A stretch of DNA of 60,166 bases from Candidatus Sulfobium mesophilum (GTDB lineage: Bacteria > Nitrospirota > Thermodesulfovibrionia > Thermodesulfovibrionales > UBA6898), in the NCBI GenBank assembly GCA_900302705.1, contig OUUY01000097.1, forward strand, positions 1 to 60,166. The letters run 5' to 3'. This document shows positions 9,405 through 16,559 of this stretch, piece by piece (position 1 is the first letter of the stretch; every line of letters starts with the position of its first letter). The notes under the pieces were generated by a model. The model was given only the letters and a program-made list of their open reading frames with translations. It had not been told where the DNA came from and made no database searches. The position numbers were made by a program, and so were the translations under genes.

Positions 9405-9822
9405 ACTGCCTCGCGACGGGTCCTCGAAGTCTTTTCTTTTCGCTGGTAATCTTTTTTTCGGCAAGCATCTTCTCCTTCGCTCTCTTCGAGCGTTTCCTCT
9501 TTTGCCGCCGGATCTTTTCTATCCGCTGGGTCTCCTCGCTCTCCCTGCCTTTTATCAACTGCTCAACCTTATTTGCGAGGATAACCCTTGCACGGTAGCG
9601 GTTGAGCGCCTGCGAACGCTCCTCCTGACATTTCACTTCGATGCCGGTCGGGATGTGCTTAAGATACACGCAGGTCGACGTCTTATTCACATGCTGGCCG
9701 CCCCTGCCCCCTGACCTGATAAAGGTCTCCTGGATATTCTCCTCGCGGATATTCAAGCCTTTCATCTTTTCCCTCAGCTGTTTTTCCTTTAGCGGATTTA
9801 CCGAGAAGATGCGCATGATCAT
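9388..9822 (-). CDS. Class I release-factor-like protein with GGQ motif (ribosome rescue hydrolase)
   Basis: 144 residues. The catalytic GGQ is at 41-43 in RSGGRGGQHVNKTSTCVYLKH, which is the RF-1 domain signature. The codon-recognition domains of RF1 and RF2 are absent. The C-terminus (about residues 95-144) is a highly basic Lys/Arg tail. That arrangement is known from ArfB/YaeJ-type proteins, which hydrolyse peptidyl-tRNA on stalled ribosomes with the tail in the mRNA channel. It is placed first in an apparent operon with the HhH-GPD glycosylase (17-base overlap) and the small membrane protein. The basic tail and a slightly different core could also indicate a PrfH-like protein. Confidence 0.85.
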   Translation of the reverse strand: MIMRIFSVNPLKEKQLREKMKGLNIREENIQETFIRSGGRGGQHVNKTSTCVYLKHIPTGIEVKCQEERSQALNRYRARVILANKVEQLIKGRESEETQRIEKIRRQKRKRSKRAKEKMLAEKKITSEKKRLRGPVARQYEGGK

Positions 9823-9876
9823 CTAATATAGCATGGACCGTCGTCCCCACATATATATACCTTGAACCGGGCGTTT

Positions 9877-9882
9877 TATAAT
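9877..9882 (+). promoter_or_regulatory. -10 box (TATAAT) positioned for a leaderless endonuclease V transcript
   Basis: A perfect TATAAT ends six bases before the ATG at 9889, so transcription would start at or next to the start codon. No Shine-Dalgarno sequence precedes that ATG. No good -35 hexamer is seen at 16-18 bases. Confidence 0.45.
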
Positions 9883-9888
9883 AGTTCG

Positions 9889-10560
9889 ATGAAGGAATAT
9901 CTTTGGCCCGCAGGCATTGAAGAAGCAAAAGAAGTCCAGCGCGACCTGAAGGAAAGGGTCAAGATCACTCCGCTGAAGAGGACGCCTGAATTCATCGCAG
10001 CTGCTGATGCGGCTTTCTCTGATGATCTGGTCTTTGCATCAGCAACTTTGTATCGACTTCAGGAGCTCATCTGTGAGAAGAACTCTCTGGCAAAAGGGCG
10101 GATTAAATTTCCATATGTTCCTGGACTACTTGCGTTTAGAGAAGGGAATGTCATCATCGAGGCCATAAGGAGACTCCCCGTATCGCCGGGTGTGATTCTA
10201 ATAGACGGACAGGGCATAGCTCACCCGGAAGGCATCGGGATAGCCTCTCATGTAGGAGTAGTCATGAATATTCCAACAGTGGGCTGTGCGAAATCAAGAC
10301 TTGTGGGCGAATATCAGGAACCTGGACACGCCAAGGGGGACTGGTCGTATCTTTATTACAACGGCATCAAAGTTGGAGCTGTTCTTAGGACGAGGCGTAA
10401 CGTGAAGCCGCTTTTCATCTCACCAGGCCATCTTATGGATATTGAATCGTCCGTTGAAATCATTATGATGTGTGTTTCAGGCTATAGGATCCCCGAGCCT
10501 TTAAGAACGGCTGACAGACTTTCGAGGCAGATGAGGCGGGATTATTCCGAAGGCTTATGA
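9889..10560 (+). CDS. nfi: Endonuclease V (deoxyinosine 3' endonuclease)
   Basis: 223 residues from the ATG at 9889 (an upstream in-frame ATG at 9862 would add nine residues but would lie before the -10 box). The motifs fit the family: AADAAFSDD with the metal-ligand Asp near residue 40, FPYVPGLLAFREG with the Glu that cooperates in metal binding, and LIDGQGIAHPEGIGIASHVGV with the second Asp. The enzyme nicks DNA one base 3' of hypoxanthine (deaminated adenine). It is divergent from the release-factor-like/HhH-GPD operon, so DNA repair genes face both ways here. The Tyr wedge motif is present in the PYVPG segment. Confidence 0.93.
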   Translation: MKEYLWPAGIEEAKEVQRDLKERVKITPLKRTPEFIAAADAAFSDDLVFASATLYRLQELICEKNSLAKGRIKFPYVPGLLAFREGNVIIEAIRRLPVSPGVILIDGQGIAHPEGIGIASHVGVVMNIPTVGCAKSRLVGEYQEPGHAKGDWSYLYYNGIKVGAVLRTRRNVKPLFISPGHLMDIESSVEIIMMCVSGYRIPEPLRTADRLSRQMRRDYSEGL

Positions 10561-10741
10561 TTGAGCGCAGACTTCATCTATTGAACCATAACTATCCAAT
10601 TTTCACATAGTAGCCTCAAACGTGCGCATCTGATCGACGAAGGCTGCTTCCGCAAATGCTCAAAAGATGGAAAAAGACTGGGCGCTTAAGATATAATATT
10701 GCCTGGTTGCGCAACTATCAATTCCATCTCCGAGGTTAATA

Positions 10742-10924
10742 ATGGGTATATTGGAAAGCATAGCTTCATTTTTTAGAGCAGATGACGAGGCGTCCCCAAG
10801 GGAAAGGGTCGAAAGGAACGATCCCTGCTGGTGCGGGAGCGGGAAGAAATATAAAAAGTGTCATCTCATCGAAGACGAGAAAAAAGGCAGCAAGAACTAC
10901 CACCTCAATTGCCGGACTTCCTGA
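10742..10924 (+). CDS. Small SEC-C motif protein
   Basis: 60 residues. RNDPCWCGSGKKYKKCH (about residues 25-41) is a textbook SEC-C zinc motif (CxC...C-H/C), otherwise found at the C-terminus of SecA, where it binds zinc and SecB. Here it is nearly the whole protein, after a short N-terminal segment (MGILESIASFFRADDEA). Short stand-alone SEC-C proteins are common and of unknown role. The gene stands alone, about 180 bases after nfi and 117 before mnmG. The role is not inferred beyond zinc binding. Confidence 0.8.
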   Translation: MGILESIASFFRADDEASPRERVERNDPCWCGSGKKYKKCHLIEDEKKGSKNYHLNCRTS

Positions 10925-11027
10925 AAATCCTCCTGAGCTGAGTTCAGTTCCATGCATCTTTATTAAAGGTCCCGAAGCCGGGCCGTACCAGACGGTCCCG
11001 CTTTATACTTTACATCCCCCTTTTATT

Positions 11028-11033
11028 TATAAT
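11028..11033 (+). promoter_or_regulatory. -10 box (TATAAT) just upstream of mnmG
   Basis: A perfect TATAAT ends eight bases before the mnmG ATG at 11042, with no Shine-Dalgarno sequence between. As with nfi, this would give a leaderless or nearly leaderless mRNA. A convincing -35 box at 16-18 bases is not visible. Confidence 0.45.
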
Positions 11034-11041
11034 AGACATCA

Positions 11042-12922
11042 ATGCTTGCAACAAAGGATTATGATGTCATAGTTATCGGCGCCGGTCATGCGGGTTGCGA
11101 GGCCGCCCTTGCAGCGGCGCGCATGAGTTTGTCTTGCTGCATCTTTACAATGAATCTGGATACAATTGCGCAGATGTCCTGTAATCCTGCTATAGGAGGT
11201 CTTGCCAAAGGCCATCTCGTCAGGGAGATTGATGCCCTCGGAGGTGAAATGGCAAAGGCCACTGACAGGGCAGGCATACAGTTTCGGATGCTCAATAAAT
11301 CGAAAGGCCCTGCTGTCTGGTCGCTTAGGGCGCAGGCCGATCGTGTCTTGTACCGAATATCTATGAGGCAGGTGCTTGAAGACCAGAAAGAACTGGACAT
11401 CAAGCAGGCGACTGTTGAGGAGATCACCGTTGAAAGCGGCAAGGTACGGGGAATCAGGACATCGCTGGGCGTTTACTATGGGGCAAAGTGCGTCATTGTT
11501 ACCACGGGCACTTTTTTAAAAGGTCTCATGCATGTCGGGCAGAATAGCTTCGAGGCGGGCAGGGCGGGGGAGTTCCCGTCGGTAGGTCTTTCGGATTGTC
11601 TTGCGAAACTGGGGCTGAAGCTGGGGAGACTTAAGACTGGTACGCCGCCGAGACTGGATGCCAAGACGATTGATTTCTCAAAGACCGAGACCCAATTCGG
11701 AGATGATCCGCCTATCCCTTTTTCCTATAGCACCAGTGAAATCAATAACCCTCAACTGCCTTGCTTCATCACATACACTAATAAGGAAACTCACAGGATA
11801 ATTAAAGATAATATCGGACTTTCTGCCATGTACAGCGGCAGGATCAAAGGCATCGGACCCAGATACTGTCCATCGATAGAAGACAAGGTGGTCCGCTTTT
11901 TCGAACGGGACAGGCATCAGGTTTTTCTCGAGCCCGAAGGCCTGCAGACAAAAGAATATTACGCCAACGGCATATCGACAAGCCTTCCCTTTGAAATACA
12001 GTTGCTTCTTGTACGAACAATCCCCGGTCTCGAGCATGTCGAAATCATGAGACCTGCCTATGCCATAGAATACGACTTTGTGTTTCCGACTCAGCTGAAT
12101 CATTCACTTGAAGCCAAGACTATCAAAGGACTTTTCCTTGCCGGCCAGATTAACGGGACATCGGGCTATGAGGAGGCGGCCGCACAGGGGCTTATGGCCG
12201 GCATAAACGCAGCCCTCAAGATAAAAGAAGAAAAGCCCATTGTCCTTGGAAGGCATGAAGCATACATCGGGGTATTGATAGACGACCTTGTCACGAAGGG
12301 GACAAAAGAACCTTACAGGATGTTTACCTCTCGGGCTGAATACAGGCTGCTTCTGAGGCATGACAACGCTGATATGAGGTTGATGCAAAAAGGCCGGGAT
12401 ATAGGACTCCTTAATGAAGATGTTTACGGAAAGTTTCTTAAGAAGAAGAAAAGGTTCGAAATTGAGATTGACAGATTAAAGAGGACTCGCATCAAGCCGG
12501 AGAGGATCAACAATGTATTAAAGGCTCTCGGAACACCGGCCATCAGTGAAGATATCACTCTGGAGCAGCTTCTTAAAAGACCTGAGGTAAATTATGACGT
12601 AGTGAGACATTATGCGCCGCCAGACAATGAACTGGATGAGGAAGTTGAAAGGCAGCTCGAGATACAGGTTAAATACGCCGGCTATATCTCAAGGCAGATC
12701 GAGACCGCTGAAAAATTGAAAAAGCTGGAGGGGAAAAAAATCCCGGAGCACCTCGATTACCGGTCACTACCCGGAATTTCCAAGGAGATACTTGCGAAGC
12801 TTGAAGAGGTCAGACCGGTGAATCTCGGACAGGCAGGAAGAATTCAGGGAATGACACCTGCTGCCTTGTCCCTTATAATGATAAAAATGGAAAAAATGAA
12901 GACGAGATCCAAATCCAGTTAA
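11042..12922 (+). CDS. mnmG: tRNA uridine-5-carboxymethylaminomethyl modification enzyme MnmG
   Basis: 626 residues, typical MnmG (GidA) length. The FAD-binding motif [12 protein letters not shown] is at 11-22. The family signatures [23 protein letters not shown] and [10 protein letters not shown] are present, as is the conserved [10 protein letters not shown] region near 377. The C-terminal helical domain carries the [14 protein letters not shown] segment that contacts tRNA and MnmE. With MnmE it installs the carboxymethylaminomethyl group on U34 of certain tRNAs. The stop overlaps the start of the TPR gene by one base (TAATG), so the two are translationally coupled. Confidence 0.97.
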   Translation: MLATKDYDVIVIGAGHAGCEAALAAARMSLSCCIFTMNLDTIAQMSCNPAIGGLAKGHLVREIDALGGEMAKATDRAGIQFRMLNKSKGPAVWSLRAQADRVLYRISMRQVLEDQKELDIKQATVEEITVESGKVRGIRTSLGVYYGAKCVIVTTGTFLKGLMHVGQNSFEAGRAGEFPSVGLSDCLAKLGLKLGRLKTGTPPRLDAKTIDFSKTETQFGDDPPIPFSYSTSEINNPQLPCFITYTNKETHRIIKDNIGLSAMYSGRIKGIGPRYCPSIEDKVVRFFERDRHQVFLEPEGLQTKEYYANGISTSLPFEIQLLLVRTIPGLEHVEIMRPAYAIEYDFVFPTQLNHSLEAKTIKGLFLAGQINGTSGYEEAAAQGLMAGINAALKIKEEKPIVLGRHEAYIGVLIDDLVTKGTKEPYRMFTSRAEYRLLLRHDNADMRLMQKGRDIGLLNEDVYGKFLKKKKRFEIEIDRLKRTRIKPERINNVLKALGTPAISEDITLEQLLKRPEVNYDVVRHYAPPDNELDEEVERQLEIQVKYAGYISRQIETAEKLKKLEGKKIPEHLDYRSLPGISKEILAKLEEVRPVNLGQAGRIQGMTPAALSLIMIKMEKMKTRSKSS

Positions 12923-15147
12923 TGGAAAGCAATAGGCCCATTAAGCAACATGAGAGCGAACTGGAGACCCTTCAAAAGGCTGTAGCTGAGGCCGAAAAAA
13001 ATGGGGATATCCGGGAAGCGGCGAAATGGTATCACAAAATAGGGATAATCCACCAGAAGCAATACAATTATGCCAAGGCGCTGGCTGCATTTCAAAAATC
13101 TCTTGAGGCGGCAGAGAGGGCTGGAGATACCACCGGCGTCTCAAGAAACTATCACGGCATAGGGGTTGTACACCAAAAAAGAAGTGAGTACGATATAGCG
13201 CTTGATTTTTTTCAGAAGTCGGTTGAACTTGCAGAAAAGACTAAAGACATGCAGGGCTGTGCCCGGAGCTTCAACCAGATGGGGATAGTCTGTCAGAAGA
13301 GGAGCAACTACGACAGGGCGCTGGGCTTTTTCCAAAAGTCTCTTGACATCGCAGAAAAAACGCATGATATCAGTACAGTATCGGTCTGCACACTGAATAT
13401 GAGCATAGTCCATCAGAAAAAAGGCGAATACGCAAAGGCGCTCGAATTATTACATAAGGCCCTTGCTATAAAAGAAAATGATGAGGAAAAGGTTTTAAGG
13501 ATATATGGGCAGATCGGACTTGTCTACAGGCTAAAGGGCGATTATGACAGAGCGCTCGAATATACCCAGAAGGCCCTTGAGATCGCTGAGAGAACCGGAG
13601 ATATCGCCGGCATCTCGACAGGCTATAACCAGATAGGCATGATTTACCAGAGCAGGGGAGATCAGGGGCTTGCCCATGAGTTTCATATTAAAGCGCTGGA
13701 GATGGCTCAGAAGATCGGCGACCTCGACGAGGTCTCCCAGAGTTATCACCAAATAGGGATCGTGCATGAAAAAAGGGGAGATTATGACATCGCGCAGGAA
13801 TATCATCTTAAAGCGCTTGAAATAGCTGAAAGGATAGGTGACCGCGCTGAAGTAGCGATGAGTTATCATCACATGAGTGTGGTGCACCAGAAAAGAGGTG
13901 ACTATGGCAAAGCGCTTGAGTTTTCTCAGAAGGCGCTTGAAATAGCCGAGGATATTGGAGACCTCGCCGGCACTGCAACAAACTGTTACCAAACTGGGGT
14001 GGTCTACCAAAAGAGCGGCGACTATGACCAGGCTATTGAATTTCATCAGAAGGCACTGGGCATAAGCGAAAGGATCGGCGACAGCGCAGGCGTCTCAAAA
14101 AGTTACAACCAGATAGGGATTGTGCATGAAAAAAGGGGCGATTACGGCTGGGCGCTGGATTACTTCCAGCAATCCATAGAGATAGCAGAACGAATTGGTG
14201 ACATCGACATGATATCGGTCTGTTACCAGAATATAGGGATAGTGCATGAAAAGAAGGGTGATTATGACACTGCCCTGGAGTACTGCCACAAAGCCCTTGA
14301 CATCAGAACAAAGTCGGAAGACCCCCACAGGGTGTTGAGGATATACGGGCAGATGGGGCTGCTATATAAACTTAAGGGGGAACACGCTAAGGCGCTTGAA
14401 TACACCCAAAAGACCCTCGGCATCGCTGAAAAATTGGGAGACTCTGCCGGAGTTGCGATGAGTTATAACCAGATAGGGATGATACACGAAAACAGGGGTG
14501 ATCACAACAGGGCGCTTGAGTTCTACCAAAAAGCCCTCGAAATAAGCAAAAGGACAGGTGATGTCGCGGAGGTATCGAAAGGCTACCACCAGATCGGCAT
14601 AGTCCACCAGGACAGGGGAGATTACCCGAGCGCCCTTGAATTTTACAGGATGGCGCTTGAGATCAGCGAAAGGATCGGTGATATCTCCGGGATCTCAAAA
14701 AGCTATCACCAAATGGGGATGGTATTTGAAAACAAAGGCGATCATGAGAAGGCACTCGACTTTCACCAGAGAGCCTTTGAGATTGCCGAAAGGATTGGCG
14801 ATGTTGCCGGGGTTGCAAAGAGTTATCATCAGATGGGAATAGTTTATCAAAACAGCGGTGATTATGATGGGGCGCTGGAACGGTATCAGAAGGCCCTTGA
14901 GATAGCAAAGAAGGTCGGGGACATCTCGGGTGTTGCAAGCAGCATAGGTATGATAGGGAAAGTGATGCAGAAAAAGAAGAACTACAAGGATGCCTTTACG
15001 GATTTCCTGATATCTCTCGACATATTTGAAAAACTCGGCTCCCCCAGCGCCAACACGGTCCACGGTTTTATTACCGAGCTTACCAGGGAGATGGGAGATG
15101 GAGATTTCAATAAGCTGCTTGAGGAACTCAAAGACCGCCCTGATTAG
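12922..15147 (+). CDS. Large TPR-repeat protein (about 17 repeats of 40 residues)
   Basis: 741 residues made almost entirely of TPR units with a 40-residue period, recognisable by the recurring YHQIGIVHEKRGDYD.AL core. I count about 17 units from residue 36 on. There is no signal peptide or membrane segment, so it is probably cytoplasmic. Repeats 4-9 and 11-16 match pairwise, including an odd linker before VLRIYGQ that occurs at 13492 and again at 14332. This implies a duplication of a seven-repeat block (840 bp). The 40-residue period resembles kinesin-light-chain or LGN-type TPRs, which bind extended peptides. Coupling to mnmG may be only positional. The binding partner is unknown. Confidence 0.9.
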   Translation: MESNRPIKQHESELETLQKAVAEAEKNGDIREAAKWYHKIGIIHQKQYNYAKALAAFQKSLEAAERAGDTTGVSRNYHGIGVVHQKRSEYDIALDFFQKSVELAEKTKDMQGCARSFNQMGIVCQKRSNYDRALGFFQKSLDIAEKTHDISTVSVCTLNMSIVHQKKGEYAKALELLHKALAIKENDEEKVLRIYGQIGLVYRLKGDYDRALEYTQKALEIAERTGDIAGISTGYNQIGMIYQSRGDQGLAHEFHIKALEMAQKIGDLDEVSQSYHQIGIVHEKRGDYDIAQEYHLKALEIAERIGDRAEVAMSYHHMSVVHQKRGDYGKALEFSQKALEIAEDIGDLAGTATNCYQTGVVYQKSGDYDQAIEFHQKALGISERIGDSAGVSKSYNQIGIVHEKRGDYGWALDYFQQSIEIAERIGDIDMISVCYQNIGIVHEKKGDYDTALEYCHKALDIRTKSEDPHRVLRIYGQMGLLYKLKGEHAKALEYTQKTLGIAEKLGDSAGVAMSYNQIGMIHENRGDHNRALEFYQKALEISKRTGDVAEVSKGYHQIGIVHQDRGDYPSALEFYRMALEISERIGDISGISKSYHQMGMVFENKGDHEKALDFHQRAFEIAERIGDVAGVAKSYHQMGIVYQNSGDYDGALERYQKALEIAKKVGDISGVASSIGMIGKVMQKKKNYKDAFTDFLISLDIFEKLGSPSANTVHGFITELTREMGDGDFNKLLEELKDRPD

Positions 15148-15150
15148 AAA

Positions 15151-15342
15151 CTAATGGTCGTATCTCCTTCTTCTAACGCCTGAATCAACGCCTCCCATTC
15201 CCCTGACCCTGTCCCGTCCTACAACAGCCCATTTTCCTGAGCGATAAAATTTCGATATCCTGCCAGAGTAAATAAGTTGGTCCAAAAGAAGGTCCTTCAC
15301 CAGGTCATAGTTCCCATCTGTATAAATTACCCTGATGATCAT
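15151..15342 (-). CDS. GSU3473-like small conserved protein
   Basis: 63 residues with the start at 15342, where AAAGGGGGG lies just upstream. A longer frame to 15393 has a non-conserved extension. The sequence MIIRVIYTDGNYDLVKDLLLDQLIYSG and FYRSGKWAVVGRDRVRG resembles, from memory, a small family named after Geobacter GSU3473 (VxYxDGxYDxVK...LDxLI.SGKIxKFxRSxGWVxVG). The function is unknown. The C-terminus is Arg-rich (GVRRRRYDH). It converges on the TPR gene with 3 bases between stops. Confidence 0.7.
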   Translation of the reverse strand: MIIRVIYTDGNYDLVKDLLLDQLIYSGRISKFYRSGKWAVVGRDRVRGMGGVDSGVRRRRYDH

Positions 15343-15581
15343 TTTTCCCCCCTTTCGCTTAAGAGAAGGGACAAGATAAACAGGAGGCATCATACTCCGC
15401 GATTTTTTATCCCTTCAAAGTTCAGCAGCATCATTGTGAACTCCGTCACTTCCCGCCTACTAAAGGGAATTGTCCATCTGTCAGTTAACTTTTACCACCA
15501 AGAAATTTTAATGTCAAGTTATAATTCTAAAATATTTCCCTGATAACTCAAGCACTTGCAGTTCAGATCATTTGCGCTGTT

Positions 15582-16130
15582 TTAAGCTCCCTGTCCTTTC
15601 GCGGCAGCCTGAACTCCTTTGCTGAACTCCGTGGGAACAGTGGTAATCCGACCAGCAAGCTCCCTGTCAAGTAACATAATTCCCTGCGGATCATCATTTA
15701 TGATTTTCAGTTGCGCAATAATCTCGTTGTCATTGCTCTCTTCCTCGACCTGCTCCGTCACATACCACTGGAGAAAGATCTGTGTCGCATGATCCTTTCC
15801 GGCAATAGCGAGTTCCATCAGTTCATTAATTGATTTAGTAATATACTGCTCATGTTCAAGCGTTTTACCAAACATGTCCAAAGGAGATTCAAAGGCTGAT
15901 GGCGGTTGGGATATCGCCTTCAGCAGGGCCCTGCCTCCCTGGAGGTTTATATATTCATAAAACTTCATGGCATGAAACATCTCCTCATGATACTGGACCA
16001 TAAACCAGTTTGCAAAGCCTTTAAGCCCTTTGCTGGTGCAATAAGACGACATTGACATGTAAAGATACGCCGAATACAGTTCGCGATTCATCTGCTCGTT
16101 TAGTGATTCTTCGACTTTTTTGCCCAGCAT
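15582..16130 (-). CDS. ftnA: Non-haem ferritin
   Basis: 182 residues. The ferroxidase-site residues are visible: Glu17 in MNRELYSAYLY, Glu49/Glu50 and His53 in QYHEEMFHAMKFYEY, the Glu94 region in LEHEQYIT, and Gln/Glu in TEQVEEESND. It stores iron as a 24-mer cage in the cytoplasm and oxidises Fe(II). The start is supported by AGGAGATC nine bases upstream. It is preceded by a 429-base gene-free stretch containing a long imperfect palindrome. The last residues (AAAKGQGA) are a variable tail. I saw no clear Fur box, so regulation is not asserted. Confidence 0.95.
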   Translation of the reverse strand: MLGKKVEESLNEQMNRELYSAYLYMSMSSYCTSKGLKGFANWFMVQYHEEMFHAMKFYEYINLQGGRALLKAISQPPSAFESPLDMFGKTLEHEQYITKSINELMELAIAGKDHATQIFLQWYVTEQVEEESNDNEIIAQLKIINDDPQGIMLLDRELAGRITTVPTEFSKGVQAAAKGQGA

Positions 16131-16328
16131 AACTGATCTCCTTTAGCGAAATAATGTCCTTAATATTGCTGACAGTCTTTATATATCATAAAAAGCGCCG
16201 CCTGTCATTACTATTCGATATTGGTTTACTGCCCCGGACATTAGTCTGCCGGAACTCGAGGCGATAGTGTTAAGAATTCGGCGCGGCTTCTGACATTATG
16301 GCATTATAATGTAATCCAGACAAATAAA

Positions 16329-16466
16329 AAAGTGGTGCTTGCATCCCTCATTCTCAGCGGTTTGTACATCTCGAGACTTACAGCTTAAGACTTTTACGTC
16401 TACGCCCTACGTCCTGCGACTTTACAACCTTCTGCTGAGTTTGAAAGGAGCAAGGCCACCACTTTG
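16329..16466. repeat. Long imperfect palindrome in the gene-free stretch 16131-16559
   Basis: The arms match over about 40 bases with small bulges. AAAGTGGTG..CTTGC..CTCAGC..GGTTTGTA on the left pairs with TACAACC..GCTGAG..GCAAGGCCACCACTTT on the right, and about 55 bases lie between. Transcribed, it would fold into a long bulged hairpin. It lies downstream of the aminopeptidase gene and upstream of ferritin, so it may be a miniature mobile element or a transcript-end structure. Nothing else recognisable is seen in 16131-16559. Confidence 0.5.
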
Positions 16467-16559
16467 GTGAGCTGCTTACCCGTCAATTTCATTAGGCGCT
16501 TTTTCAGGGGATTTGTCAAGCATTATTTCCTTCCAGCGCCCGGCAATGAAGGGTATTTG

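Noticed and set aside
12922-15147. Regular 120-bp periodicity suggesting a CRISPR or DNA satellite
   Set aside because: The period is three times 40 codons, in frame and with codon-level variation; it is the TPR protein.
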